From: Dehalococcoidia bacterium
GTDB lineage: Bacteria > Chloroflexota > Dehalococcoidia > Dehalococcoidales > JAUVZE01
DNA length: 32,144 bases
NCBI GenBank assembly: GCA_004376435.1
Contig: SOJS01000012.1
Span: 1-32,144, forward strand
Direction of reading: 5' to 3'
Shown here: positions 21,777 through 30,908 of the stretch, one piece after another
How the letters are laid out: the number at the start of each line of letters is the position of its first letter
Numbering within the stretch: the first letter of the stretch is position 1
The notes under the pieces: model-generated
The model's database searches: none
What the model was told of the DNA's origin: nothing
Seen by the model: the letters and a program-made list of their open reading frames with translations, nothing else
Translations under genes and position numbers: made by a program

Positions 21777-24700
21777 ATGTTTCAGCCAATTACCAGCAAG
21801 GTAAACTTTCCACAGCTTGAGGAGAGGATACTCAAGCTGTGGCAGAAAAATAATGTCTTTGAGCGCAGTGTGGAAGGTCGCCGTGGCTCTCCCCGCTTTG
21901 TATTATATGAGGGACCGCCAACGGCTAACGGCAGCCCTGGGATACACCATGTGCTGACTCGCATCTTTAAGGATGTAATTCCACGCTACAAGGCAATGAA
22001 AGGCTATTACACCCCACGTCAGGCAGGCTGGGATACGCATGGACTGCCCATAGAGCTGGAGGTGGAAAGGGGGCTTGGCTTTTCGGGAAAAGCCCAGATT
22101 GAGCAGTATGGCATTGACAAGTTCAATGCCCGCTGCCGGCAGAGCGTCTTTAGCTACCTCAAGAAGTGGGAGGCGCTGACCGAGCGCATCGGCTTCTGGA
22201 TTGACCTTGAGCACCCCTACATCACCATGGACAACAACTACATTGAGACTGGCTGGTGGGCAATAAAGCAGCTCTGGGACCGGGGGCTGGTCTATCAGGG
22301 TTACAAGGTTACCCCCCACTGCCCCCGCTGCGGCACCTCCTTAAGCTCCCATGAGGTTGCTTTGGGCTATCAGGATAATGTTGCCGACCCCTCGGTTTAT
22401 GTAAAGTTTAAGGTGGCAAAATTAGATGACTCCGAGGCGCAGAAACGGCTCCTCAATCTCCTTGGGGGAAAGGTGGCCTACCTTCTGGCATGGACGACGA
22501 CACCTTGGACGCTGCCGGGCAATACAGCTCTGGCAGTGGCTCCCGATGCCGAGTATACCATTGTAGAAGTAAATAACGAATATCTTATTCTGGCTGATAG
22601 CCGGCGCGAAAAGGCAGGGCTGGGGGGCAACAAGGTGGTGGCGAGGGTAACAGGCAGGGAACTAGTAAATCTTCACTATCAGCCCCTTTTTAACCCCCAT
22701 AACTATGGGGTGGAACGCAAGGCTTTTCAGGCGGTTTTAGATGAGGGGGGTGGCCAGCATATCAGCCTCCAGACACAGAAGCCCAAAAAAGACCTGAGCT
22801 ACCCTGTAATCGCTACTGATTTTGTGGCGCTGGATGAAGGCACTGGTATTGTCCACATCGCCCCGGCTTATGGTGAGGTTGACTATCAGACAGGAGAGGA
22901 CTACAAACTGGACTTTGTCCACATGGTGGATTTGGAGGGGGTAATTAGCGGAAATTATCCCTTCTCTGGCAAGTTTGTTAAAGATGCTGACCCTCTTATT
23001 TTAGATGACCTGAAGTCAAGGAATCTGCTGTTACGCAGTGAGACAATTAGCCACACCTACCCCTTCTGCTGGCGCTGTGAGGCACCCCTTCTTTACTACG
23101 CCAAGCAGACCTGGTATATCAGGACAACAGCGGTCAAAGAAAGGCTTATTGCCGGCAACAAGGAGATAAACTGGTACCCGGCCCACATAAAATACGGGCG
23201 CTTTGGCGACTGGCTGGAAAACAATGTAGACTGGGCTTTCTCCCGTGAGCGTTACTGGGGGACGCCCCTGCCAATATGGCACTGCGCGTCCTGTGGCCGC
23301 TATGAGTGTGTCGGCAGTGTTGGTGAATTAAAGGGGAAGGACGGGTTTAGCGGACTTAAAGAGCCGCTGGATTTGCACCGCCCCTTTGTTGATGAGGTTA
23401 CCTTTACCTGCCCCCAGTGCCAGGGCAGGATGAAGCGGGTGAGCGAGGTAATTGACTGCTGGTTTGATTCCGGAGCCATGCCCATAGCCCAATGGCACTA
23501 CCCCTTTGACAATGAGAGCCTATTTGAAGACGGGCGTTTTCCCGCCGACTATATCTGTGAAGCAGTTGACCAGACCCGCGGCTGGTTTTATAGCCTGCAC
23601 GCCATCTCCACCCTTCTCTTTGACCGCCCCTGCTTTAAGAATGTTATCTGCCTGGGACACATTCTTGATGCCAAAGGGGAGAAGATGAGCAAGGCCAAAG
23701 GGAATGTGGTTGAACCAGGGACAATAATTGATAAATACGGGGCTGATGCCCTGCGCTGGTACTTCTTCACCAGCACAGCGCCGGGTAATGTGCGCCGCTT
23801 CTCAGAAGAGCTGGTCGCCGAGGGTGCCCGCCGCTTCCTGCTGACGCTGTGGAATGTCTACTCCTTTTTTGTCACCTACGCCAATATAGATAATTTTACC
23901 CCTACCTCAGAGACGCCGTCATATCAGTCAGAGCTTGATAGATGGATTATCTCCGAGCTTCAGTCACTTATAGTTGATGTTGATAAGTCACTGGATGGCT
24001 ATAACCCGACCGAGGCCGGGCGAAAAATAGAGGACTTTGTTGACATTCTGTCCAACTGGTATGTGCGCCGCAGCCGGCGGCGGTTCTGGAAGAGTGAGAG
24101 TGATGATGATAAGCTGGCAGCTTATAACACCCTCTACCAGTGTCTGGTTACGCTATCCAAGCTGCTGGCGCCACTAGCACCATTTCTGGCCGAGGAAATC
24201 TATCAAAACCTGGTTATCTCGGCATTCCCCCAGGCTCCAGATAGCGTCCACCTGACTGACTTTCCCGAGGCGGATGAATCCAAAATTGATAAACAGCTGG
24301 CGGCTGATACCCGACTGGCGATGAAGATATCAAGTCTGGGGCGGGCTGCCCGCAGTCAGGCAGGGATAAAGGTGCGCCAGCCATTGGCGATTAACTATGT
24401 CAGCACCAGTTCAAAACAGGAACAACTGAGTTTGCAGAAGGTTAAGCCACAGATACTGGAGGAACTGAACATAAAAGACCTGCAATTTATTGATAATGTG
24501 GGTAAGCTGGACAAAGAAGGTTATATCATTAGCTCGGAAGGTGGCTACTCAGTGGCTATTCCAACTGAGATTCCCCCCGAGCTTAAAGATGAGGGAACGG
24601 CGCGGGAGGTAGTGCACCGCCTGCAGACAATGCGCCGCTCGGCGGGCTTTGATATTGCCGACTATATTGTTACCTACTATCAGGGAAATGATTACCTAAA

Positions 24701-24848
24701 GCAGGTAATAGCCGATTTTGGTGACTATATTAAGCAGGAAACGCTATCCCGCCAGCTTGTTGATGGGGCTCCCCAAGCCGATGCCTACAGCGAAAGCCAC
24801 AAACTTGGTGGCTATGACATACTACTGGGTGTGAAGAGGCTGAGCTAG
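21777..24848 (+). CDS. ileS: Isoleucyl-tRNA synthetase, type 2 (eukaryal-like)
   Basis: 1023 residues. Charges tRNA-Ile. The class I signature, normally HxGH, reads GIHH at residues 55-58 (codons 21939-21950) in GPPTANGSPGIHHVL. The second signature is KMSKA at 636-640. WDTHGLPIELEVE, the CP1 editing domain with WTTTPWTLPGNTAL and GTGIVHIAPAYGEVDY, and the absence of the C-terminal zinc finger of type-1 enzymes all point to type 2. An anticodon-binding domain occupies about residues 690-880. ATG 21777 has AAAGG upstream and follows jag by 23 bases, so it may be read from the yidC operon; there is no room for a T-box. Its stop overlaps that of the convergent htrA gene within CTAG. Type-2 enzymes tolerate mupirocin. 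Confidence 0.95.
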   Translation: MFQPITSKVNFPQLEERILKLWQKNNVFERSVEGRRGSPRFVLYEGPPTANGSPGIHHVLTRIFKDVIPRYKAMKGYYTPRQAGWDTHGLPIELEVERGLGFSGKAQIEQYGIDKFNARCRQSVFSYLKKWEALTERIGFWIDLEHPYITMDNNYIETGWWAIKQLWDRGLVYQGYKVTPHCPRCGTSLSSHEVALGYQDNVADPSVYVKFKVAKLDDSEAQKRLLNLLGGKVAYLLAWTTTPWTLPGNTALAVAPDAEYTIVEVNNEYLILADSRREKAGLGGNKVVARVTGRELVNLHYQPLFNPHNYGVERKAFQAVLDEGGGQHISLQTQKPKKDLSYPVIATDFVALDEGTGIVHIAPAYGEVDYQTGEDYKLDFVHMVDLEGVISGNYPFSGKFVKDADPLILDDLKSRNLLLRSETISHTYPFCWRCEAPLLYYAKQTWYIRTTAVKERLIAGNKEINWYPAHIKYGRFGDWLENNVDWAFSRERYWGTPLPIWHCASCGRYECVGSVGELKGKDGFSGLKEPLDLHRPFVDEVTFTCPQCQGRMKRVSEVIDCWFDSGAMPIAQWHYPFDNESLFEDGRFPADYICEAVDQTRGWFYSLHAISTLLFDRPCFKNVICLGHILDAKGEKMSKAKGNVVEPGTIIDKYGADALRWYFFTSTAPGNVRRFSEELVAEGARRFLLTLWNVYSFFVTYANIDNFTPTSETPSYQSELDRWIISELQSLIVDVDKSLDGYNPTEAGRKIEDFVDILSNWYVRRSRRRFWKSESDDDKLAAYNTLYQCLVTLSKLLAPLAPFLAEEIYQNLVISAFPQAPDSVHLTDFPEADESKIDKQLAADTRLAMKISSLGRAARSQAGIKVRQPLAINYVSTSSKQEQLSLQKVKPQILEELNIKDLQFIDNVGKLDKEGYIISSEGGYSVAIPTEIPPELKDEGTAREVVHRLQTMRRSAGFDIADYIVTYYQGNDYLKQVIADFGDYIKQETLSRQLVDGAPQADAYSESHKLGGYDILLGVKRLS

Positions 24849-25960
24849 CGGGATGGGGACTCCACCAGCACGGCATGAGTGGTATTTTTACTGCCACCCC
24901 GCCACAAGATTATCTTCACCTTCTGTCCAATCTGGCTGGAGTGGATAGCCTGGATTAGGTCCTGCGCCGTGGCTATCTTTTTACCATCCAGGCTAACAAT
25001 AACATCACTCGCCTCAATGCCGGCTTCATCAGCCGGGCTGCCAGCGGCAACCTCGGTAATAAAAGCCCCCTCGTCTACCTCAAGGTCATAGCGGGATATT
25101 ACATATTGGTCAACACTCCGCACCACCACTCCAAGATAAGGGCGAACCACATAGCCGACCTTGATTAGCTGCTCAATGATTGACTCGGCTGTGTTAATGC
25201 TGATAGCATAGCCCATACCCTCAACGCCGACGGTGGCAATCTTAATGCTGGTAATGCCAATCACCTCTCCCGCCAGGTTGACCAGCGGACCACCACTGTT
25301 ACCCGGATTGATAGCAGCGCTGGTTTCAATAAGGTCATATAGCATCTGCCCCGAGGATACCACAATGGAAACCTCGAGGCGGCTGACGATGCCCTCCTTG
25401 GCACTTATCCCCAGCCCCAGCGGATTACCGATAGCCACCACCCAATCACCGACCCGCAGTTGAGAAGAGTCGCCGATACTGGCTGCCGGCAGGTTTTGGG
25501 CATCAATCTTGATTACCGCCAGATCACTGAGAGAGTCGGTTCGTATTGTTTCGGCGGCAAAGGTCCTGCCATCGCTTAGGGTAACAGTAACCATCTCCGC
25601 CCCCTCAACGACATGGTTATTGGTCACGATAATGCCGTCCCCATCTATAATCCACCCCGAACCAGCCCCCTCCTGAACACTGGGGCGGTTGAAGATGTCA
25701 AGGGTCACCGTCTCGGTGTTGATAGCCACCACTGATGGCTTAACCACAGCCACGACATCGGCAATACTGGGCAGCAGCGAAGCGCCGCCATCTTCTTGTG
25801 GTAGCGTCCAGTCAGGGTTGATAGGTATAGTGGTGGTCGGTGGTGATGAGCTGGGCGGGGAGAAAATATCTATATCAGGTATCTGGCAGCTTGTCCCCAG
25901 AAGAAGGGATAGGACTAAAATAAAACAAGCTACCACATATTTTATCTTTGCCCTGTTCAT
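24845..25960 (-). CDS. Membrane-anchored HtrA/DegP-type serine protease with PDZ domain
   Basis: 371 residues from ATG 25960. A longer frame from TTG 25987 is rejected because it would run through the promoter. The N-terminal hydrophobic segment (about 8-24) ends in GTSC (C25), a poor lipobox, so either a signal anchor or a lipoprotein. A proline/serine/threonine-rich linker spans about 31-50. The trypsin-like domain has catalytic H116 (TNNHVVEG), D146 (SDLAVIKI) and S222 (INPGNSGGPL). One PDZ domain occupies about 275-365. It should degrade or refold damaged proteins outside the membrane. Convergent with ileS; the two stop codons overlap in CTAG. Confidence 0.93.
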   Translation of the reverse strand: MNRAKIKYVVACFILVLSLLLGTSCQIPDIDIFSPPSSSPPTTTIPINPDWTLPQEDGGASLLPSIADVVAVVKPSVVAINTETVTLDIFNRPSVQEGAGSGWIIDGDGIIVTNNHVVEGAEMVTVTLSDGRTFAAETIRTDSLSDLAVIKIDAQNLPAASIGDSSQLRVGDWVVAIGNPLGLGISAKEGIVSRLEVSIVVSSGQMLYDLIETSAAINPGNSGGPLVNLAGEVIGITSIKIATVGVEGMGYAISINTAESIIEQLIKVGYVVRPYLGVVVRSVDQYVISRYDLEVDEGAFITEVAAGSPADEAGIEASDVIVSLDGKKIATAQDLIQAIHSSQIGQKVKIILWRGGSKNTTHAVLVESPSR

Positions 25961-25970
25961 AGTCGCCTTT

Positions 25971-25999
25971 ATTGTAGCATAGGGCAAAAATCAGGGCAA
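25971..25999 (-). promoter_or_regulatory. Promoter of htrA, with almost no leader
   Basis: On the minus strand TTGCCC (25999-25994), 17-base spacer and TACAAT (25976-25971) with extended TGC. The expected transcription start is only about 3-5 bases before ATG 25960. The -35 overlaps the U-tract of the trpB2 terminator. If correct, the AAAGG before the ATG would not be part of the mRNA. Confidence 0.5.
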
Positions 26000-26034
26000 A
26001 AAATAGGGGGGCTGGGTATTTACCCCAGCCCCCC
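25998..26034 (-). terminator. Rho-independent terminator of trpB2
   Basis: On the minus strand an 11-bp perfect stem GGGGGGCTGGG/CCCAGCCCCCC (26034-26024 with 26016-26006), 7-base loop, then TATTTTTT (down to 25998). It starts 6 bases after the trpB2 stop. It is the clearest intrinsic terminator in the window. Confidence 0.9.
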
Positions 26035-26040
26035 TGATAA

Positions 26041-27408
26041 CTAGGTTATCTGGGGCAGGGAGGCAAGCGCCTCCTTTACCTTTTCCTCGGGATACTCGTA
26101 ATCCTTTAGCCTGCCAGAGAGGTACTCATCATAGGCAGCCAGGTCAAAGTGCCCGTGTCCGCTGTGAGCCAGCAGTATTGTCTTTGCCTCGCCAGACTCC
26201 TTGCAGGCAAGGGCTTCATCAATAACTACCTTGATGGCGTGGTTTGGCTCGGGGGCAGAGATGATACCCTCGGTGCGGGCAAAGGTTACCCCAGCTTTGA
26301 AGGTAGCCAGCTGGTGCTCAGCCCTGGCTTCAACCAGGCCCAGCTTGTAGAGATGGCAGATTATGGGCGCCATGCCGTGGTAGCGCAGACCGCCAGCATG
26401 GACAGGGGGCGGCACAAAGGTATGACCCAAGGTGTACATCTTGAGTATCGGGGCAAGCCCGGCTTCGTCCCCGTAGTCCCAGGTATAGGGGCCCTTGGTC
26501 AAGCTGGGGCAGGCTTGAGGCTCGGCGCAGATGACGCGCAGGTCTGGCTTCGCCCCACTAATTTTATCCCTGATCCAGGGTAGGAATTGCCCGGCAAAGT
26601 TTGAGCCGCCACCAATACAGCCGACGATAATATCAGGGTAGGCGTCTGCCATCTCCATTTGTTTTCGGCACTCCTCTCCAACAATGGTCTGGTGGAGAAG
26701 GACATGGTTGGTGACACTGCCTATGGAGTACTTGGTATCATCATGGGCAAAGGCATCCTCGATGGCTTCGCTGATGGCAATCCCCAGGCTACCAGTAGAA
26801 TCAGGGTTCTCCTTAAGAATGCGGCGTCCTACCTCGGTGTCCGGGCTGGGGCTGGGAACACACTGTGCCCCCCAGGTCTCCATCAGCATACGGCGATAGG
26901 GCTTCTGATTGTAGCTTACCCTGACCATATAGACCTTTAGCTCAAGACCAAAGAACATAGCGCCCATAGCCAGGGCACTGCCCCACTGCCCGGCACCGGT
27001 CTCGGTGGCCAGGCGCTTGAATCCCTCCTTCTTGGCATAGTAAGCCTGAGCCACTGCCGTGTTTGGCTTGTGGCTACCGGCCGGGCTTACTCCTTCATAT
27101 TTGTAGAAAATCTTGGCTGGTGTGGATAAAGCCTTTTCCAAGCGGTGTGCCCGATATAACGGCGTCGGCCGCCACAGTCTATAGATGCTCTGCACCTCCT
27201 CCGGGATTTCAATGTAGCGCTCCTTACTGAACTCCTGCTTATTAATAGCATCAGGGAAAAGCGGCGGCGGCAGGGGCATATCCAGAGGGCAGGGTTCCTT
27301 GGTGACCGGATGGCGTTCGGGTGGTAGCGGCTGCGGTAAATCGGGCAGGATGTTATACCAGGCTGTCGGCATTTCCTTTGGGTCAAGGGGGTACATTGTT
27401 CTTTCCAT
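26041..27408 (-). CDS. trpB2: Tryptophan synthase beta chain, TrpB2 type
   Basis: 455 residues from ATG 27408, about 55 longer than TrpB1. Catalyses indole plus serine to tryptophan. The long N-terminal arm has LRPTPLY-like RLWRPTPLYRAHRLEKAL. The pyridoxal lysine lies in SPAGSHKPNTAVAQAYYAK, the glutamate/glycine loop is ETGAGQWGSALAMGAMF, and the phosphate loop is GCIGGGSNFAG. The HAGGLRYHGMAP segment is specific to TrpB2. The start is chosen because AGGAGG lies six bases before 27408, while ATG 27414 touches it. TrpB2 enzymes bind TrpA poorly or not at all and may scavenge indole. Here it is downstream of a complete trpDCFBA set but with its own promoter. Confidence 0.93.
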   Translation of the reverse strand: MERTMYPLDPKEMPTAWYNILPDLPQPLPPERHPVTKEPCPLDMPLPPPLFPDAINKQEFSKERYIEIPEEVQSIYRLWRPTPLYRAHRLEKALSTPAKIFYKYEGVSPAGSHKPNTAVAQAYYAKKEGFKRLATETGAGQWGSALAMGAMFFGLELKVYMVRVSYNQKPYRRMLMETWGAQCVPSPSPDTEVGRRILKENPDSTGSLGIAISEAIEDAFAHDDTKYSIGSVTNHVLLHQTIVGEECRKQMEMADAYPDIIVGCIGGGSNFAGQFLPWIRDKISGAKPDLRVICAEPQACPSLTKGPYTWDYGDEAGLAPILKMYTLGHTFVPPPVHAGGLRYHGMAPIICHLYKLGLVEARAEHQLATFKAGVTFARTEGIISAPEPNHAIKVVIDEALACKESGEAKTILLAHSGHGHFDLAAYDEYLSGRLKDYEYPEEKVKEALASLPQIT

Positions 27409-27438
27409 TTTCATCCTCCTTTAGTTTTTTTAAGTTTC

Positions 27439-27467
27439 ATTTTAAATTGTCAGCCGATTTTAATCAA
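27439..27467 (-). promoter_or_regulatory. Promoter of trpB2
   Basis: On the minus strand TTGATT (27467-27462), 17-base spacer, TAAAAT (27444-27439). Nine of twelve consensus bases. It sits in the 115-base gap after trpA, suggesting that trpB2 can be expressed apart from the biosynthetic operon. Confidence 0.6.
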
Positions 27468-27523
27468 GGTATCCAAGTCACCTTTTCTTCCTACCCTCCT
27501 TTTGCTCTGCTATCTTTGTTATA

Positions 27524-28294
27524 TTAACCCAAAGCCACTCGTAAGCTTGAAATAAAGGTTTTCAGGGAAGAAAGTGTGCCGTCCTCCTCAATAAGCTGAA
27601 TAAGACGGCTACCGACAATGATGCCGTCAGCCACCTTGGCTACCCGCCTTGCCTGCTCGGCATTGGCGATACCAAAGCCAACACAGAGAGGCTGGGTTGC
27701 TTTCTTCCTCACCCGCCTGACAAATTCCTCCAGTTCGGCAGGCAGGGTCTTTCTGGCACCGGTAACACCGGTCAGGGAAACGAGATAGATAAAGCCGCCG
27801 GACTTTTCGGCTACTATGGAGACGCGCTCCCCGGTGCTGGTGGGGGCTAATAAATAGATAAGGTCAAGATTTAGTTTTCTGGTTATAGCTTCCAGCTCGC
27901 TCCCCTCCTCTACTGGCAGGTCAGGAATTATCAGCCCATCAACTCCAGCCCCGGCGACCGCCCGGCAGAAGGCTTCCAGCCCAAAGCTAAACACCGGGTT
28001 GTAATAGGTCATAAAAACAAGCGGCATCGTCAGCTTCTGGCTCAGCTTACCGGCTACCTCCAGGCACGTTTGGCGGCTAGTCCCCTGCTTTAGTGCCTGG
28101 TAGCTTGCCCTCTGAATGGTGACACCGTCAGCCAGGGGGTCGGAGAAGGGGATGCCGAGCTCAATGATATCACAGCCGCTATCTGCCAAGACGGAGGCTA
28201 CCTTATAGGTTGTCTCTATATCGGGGTAGCCTACCGTGAGATAGGCAATCAGCGCCTTATGACCGGGCTTGAAAACAGAGGCGATACGGCTCAT
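27524..28294 (-). CDS. trpA: Tryptophan synthase alpha chain
   Basis: 256 residues, a TIM barrel that cleaves indole-3-glycerol phosphate to indole and glyceraldehyde-3-phosphate. The catalytic Glu and Asp lie in DIIELGIPFSDPLADG. VFMTYYNPVFSFGLEAF, GLIIPDLPVEE and the phosphate site VGFGIANAEQ with DGIIVGSRLI are all present. The start overlaps the trpB stop by four bases. No terminator is evident after it. Confidence 0.97.
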   Translation of the reverse strand: MSRIASVFKPGHKALIAYLTVGYPDIETTYKVASVLADSGCDIIELGIPFSDPLADGVTIQRASYQALKQGTSRQTCLEVAGKLSQKLTMPLVFMTYYNPVFSFGLEAFCRAVAGAGVDGLIIPDLPVEEGSELEAITRKLNLDLIYLLAPTSTGERVSIVAEKSGGFIYLVSLTGVTGARKTLPAELEEFVRRVRKKATQPLCVGFGIANAEQARRVAKVADGIIVGSRLIQLIEEDGTLSSLKTFISSLRVALG

Positions 28295-29493
28295 AGCTCC
28301 CTTCCTTCTGCTTGATAGACAATATCCAGGTCTTTATCACCGCGACCGGAAAGGTTGACAACGATAAGCTTATCCGATGGCAGACCAGCCGCCAGCTCAG
28401 CAGTGTAGTAGATGGCGTGGGCTGGCTCCAGCGCCGGGATTATACCCTCGGTATGAGAAAGGAGCTTAAAGCCCTCCAGAGCCTGGGTGTCGCTAACGGC
28501 AACATAGGTGGCGCGCCCTGTCTCCTTGTAGTAACTATGCTCCGGTCCCACCCCAGGATAGTCCAGCCCGGGGGCAATACTGTGAGTTGGCATTATCTGC
28601 CCGTTATCGTCCTGAAGTAGATATGACTTGGTGCCATGCAGCACCCCAACCTTGCCGACAGCCAGTGATGCCGCATGTTTATCTGTCGCCAAACCCTTCC
28701 CCGCCGCCTCAACGCCAATAAATTTGACGCTTTTCTGGCTAAAGAAGGGGTGGAAGAGACCGATGGCATTACTGCCGCCGCCAACACAGGCAATCAGATA
28801 ATCAGGCAGGCGCTGGTAGGTAGCCAATATCTGCTCCTTTGTCTCCTGCCCGATTATTGACTGAAAATTTCTCACTATCATCGGGTAGGGGTAGGGACCG
28901 ACCACGGAACCGAGGAGATAGTAGCTATCATTGACATTGCTCACCCAGTCACGGATAGTCTCGTTGATGGCATCCTTCAGGGTGCGGCTGCCCGAGGAAA
29001 CAGGGCGCACTTCGCCACCGAGCAGTTTGATGCGGAAGACATTGGGCGACTGGCGCTTGATGTCCTCTTCCCCCATATAGATGATACACTTTAGACCGAG
29101 CATAGCGCACACCGCCGCCACCGCCACCCCGTGCTGACCGGCACCGGTCTCGGCGATAACCCTTTTCTTGCCCATCCTCTTCGCCAGCAGGCCCTGCCCC
29201 AGGGCGTTGTTAATCTTGTGTGCCCCGGTATGAGCCAGGTCCTCGCGCTTGAGCAGGATGGTGGCGGCGCCTATCTTCGCTGATAGCTGCTTCGCCGCAT
29301 ACAGGGGGGTGGGGCGGCCAATATAGTGCCGACACAAGTGCTGAAACTGCTGCTGGAAGTCAGGGTCAGCCTGAGCTTTAGCATAGGCTAACTCCAGCTC
29401 CTTAAGGGCCGGCATCAGCGTCTCGGGGACGAACATGCCGCCAAACTGCCCGAAGTAACCGCGGCCGTCGGGTAGCCTTCTACTGGCGGTCAT
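28291..29493 (-). CDS. trpB: Tryptophan synthase beta chain, TrpB1 type
   Basis: 400 residues. N-terminus RGYFGQFGGMFVPETLMPAL, pyridoxal lysine in AHTGAHKINNALGQ, ETGAGQHGVAVA and the phosphate loop CVGGGSNAIGLFHPF mark the canonical TrpA-partnering form. GLDYPGVGPEHSYYKETGRA is conserved. It overlaps trpF by 14 bases and trpA by 4. With TrpA it forms the channelled alpha2-beta2 complex that makes tryptophan. The window therefore holds both TrpB types. Confidence 0.97.
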   Translation of the reverse strand: MTASRRLPDGRGYFGQFGGMFVPETLMPALKELELAYAKAQADPDFQQQFQHLCRHYIGRPTPLYAAKQLSAKIGAATILLKREDLAHTGAHKINNALGQGLLAKRMGKKRVIAETGAGQHGVAVAAVCAMLGLKCIIYMGEEDIKRQSPNVFRIKLLGGEVRPVSSGSRTLKDAINETIRDWVSNVNDSYYLLGSVVGPYPYPMIVRNFQSIIGQETKEQILATYQRLPDYLIACVGGGSNAIGLFHPFFSQKSVKFIGVEAAGKGLATDKHAASLAVGKVGVLHGTKSYLLQDDNGQIMPTHSIAPGLDYPGVGPEHSYYKETGRATYVAVSDTQALEGFKLLSHTEGIIPALEPAHAIYYTAELAAGLPSDKLIVVNLSGRGDKDLDIVYQAEGREL

Positions 29494-30130
29494 CGCTTCT
29501 CCTTACGGCTTCAATAAAAGCCTTAATTTTAGCTTCATCTTTGACCCCATCCACCTCCACCCCTGAGGAGACATCCACCCCCCAGGGTGATACTATCCTG
29601 ATTGCCTGGGCGACATTGTGCGCATTAAGGCCGCCGGCGATAATCACCGGGAAATGCTCGGCTACCGGCTGCGCCCGACCCCAGTCAAAGGCAACACCAC
29701 TGCCACCATATTTGCCCTTAACACAGGAGTCAACAAGGTAGAGATGCTTCTTGCCGGAGAGCGCCTTTTCTCCCTTGGTTAGATGGGCAACGATTTCCTC
29801 AGGACTCTCCCAGCCTATCCAAACTGCCTTAATTACTGGTCTGGCTATCTGGCGGCAGTGCTCCCAGGGCTCATCACCGCTTAGCTGCACCCAGTCCAGA
29901 TGGCAGTAATCGGCAATCCGGTTTACCTCAGCGGCCGGGGTATTGACAAAAACACCAACCACAGCTATCTTATTATTTTCTCTGACGACACTAGCTATAT
30001 CACGCGCCCGCTCTGGGGTTATCTGCCGTCCACTGGGAGCAAAGACCAGCCCGATAAAGTCGCCCCCGGCACGGGCGACAGCCCGGGCGTGAGCTTCTTC
30101 CTTAATGCCGCAAACCTTGACCCGGGTCAT
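29480..30130 (-). CDS. trpF: Phosphoribosylanthranilate isomerase
   Basis: 216 residues. The catalytic Cys is in VKVCGIK at residues 5-11, and FIGLVFAPSGRQITPERA follows. The catalytic Asp lies in LVDSCVKGKYGGSG, and the phosphate-binding IIAGGLNAHNV and GVDVSSGVE are intact. It isomerises N-(5-phosphoribosyl)anthranilate. Four-base overlap with trpC, and 14-base overlap with trpB, as in a compact trp operon. Confidence 0.96.
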   Translation of the reverse strand: MTRVKVCGIKEEAHARAVARAGGDFIGLVFAPSGRQITPERARDIASVVRENNKIAVVGVFVNTPAAEVNRIADYCHLDWVQLSGDEPWEHCRQIARPVIKAVWIGWESPEEIVAHLTKGEKALSGKKHLYLVDSCVKGKYGGSGVAFDWGRAQPVAEHFPVIIAGGLNAHNVAQAIRIVSPWGVDVSSGVEVDGVKDEAKIKAFIEAVRRSDDRQ

Positions 30131-30894
30131 AGTATCAGCTCCCTCATCTTTGCCTTGATATCACTACTTGTAACCAGAGCCTCACCTACCAGCACCGCAT
30201 TAACCCCCCACCCTTTTAGCTTCTCCACATCACCACGACAGCTGATGCCGCTCTCACTGACCACAGTCAGCGTCTGAGGAATAAGGGGGCGCAGGCGGCA
30301 GGCGGTGTTAATATCAACTTTAAAAGTATTAAGGTCCCGGTTGTTGATGCCAATAACCTCCGCCCGGCTGAGGAGCGCCCTTTTCAGCTCAGCCTCAGTA
30401 TGAACCTCAACCAGACACCCTAAACCGAGGCTACCACTTAAGGCAAGGAGCTCCTCAAGCTCCCCCTGGCTTAGGATAGCCACTATCAGCAGCAGGGCAT
30501 CAGCCCCGTAAGCCCGCGACTCATATACCTGATACGGGTCAAGGATAAAGTCCTTCCTCAGCAGGGGAAGGCTGGTTTCTTCCCTGACCGCCGCCAGATG
30601 GTCAAGGCTGCCGCCAAAGTATTTGGCCTCGGTCAGCACCGAGATTGCCGCCGCCCCTCCCTGAGTGTAGCTGCGGGCTAACCCAACGGGGTCAAAGTCA
30701 GGGCAGAGAACCCCACGCGATGGTGATGCCCGCTTTATCTCAGCAATCAACTTGGTGCCGTCACCCCTGAGGGCAAGGGCAAAATCAACCGGCGCCGGCC
30801 GCCGGGCGATGCTCTCCTTAAGGCGGGGCAGGGGCAGGCTCTTTTTCCTCTGCTCAACCTCCCCCCTCTTTTGAGCGATAATCTTATCCAGCAT
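30127..30894 (-). CDS. trpC: Indole-3-glycerol phosphate synthase
   Basis: 255 residues from ATG 30894, chosen because MLDKIIAQKRGEVEQRK matches the usual start; an upstream in-frame TTG (30906) would add four residues. Catalytic and substrate motifs: KLIAEIKRASPSRG, LLRKDFILDPYQVYESRAYGAD in two parts, LVEVHTEAEL, GINNRDLNTFKVD and VVSESGI. Closes the indole ring from carboxyphenylamino-deoxyribulose phosphate. It lies 14 bases after trpD and overlaps trpF. Confidence 0.96.
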   Translation of the reverse strand: MLDKIIAQKRGEVEQRKKSLPLPRLKESIARRPAPVDFALALRGDGTKLIAEIKRASPSRGVLCPDFDPVGLARSYTQGGAAAISVLTEAKYFGGSLDHLAAVREETSLPLLRKDFILDPYQVYESRAYGADALLLIVAILSQGELEELLALSGSLGLGCLVEVHTEAELKRALLSRAEVIGINNRDLNTFKVDINTACRLRPLIPQTLTVVSESGISCRGDVEKLKGWGVNAVLVGEALVTSSDIKAKMRELIL

Positions 30895-30908
30895 CTTCCT
30901 TTCCAATT

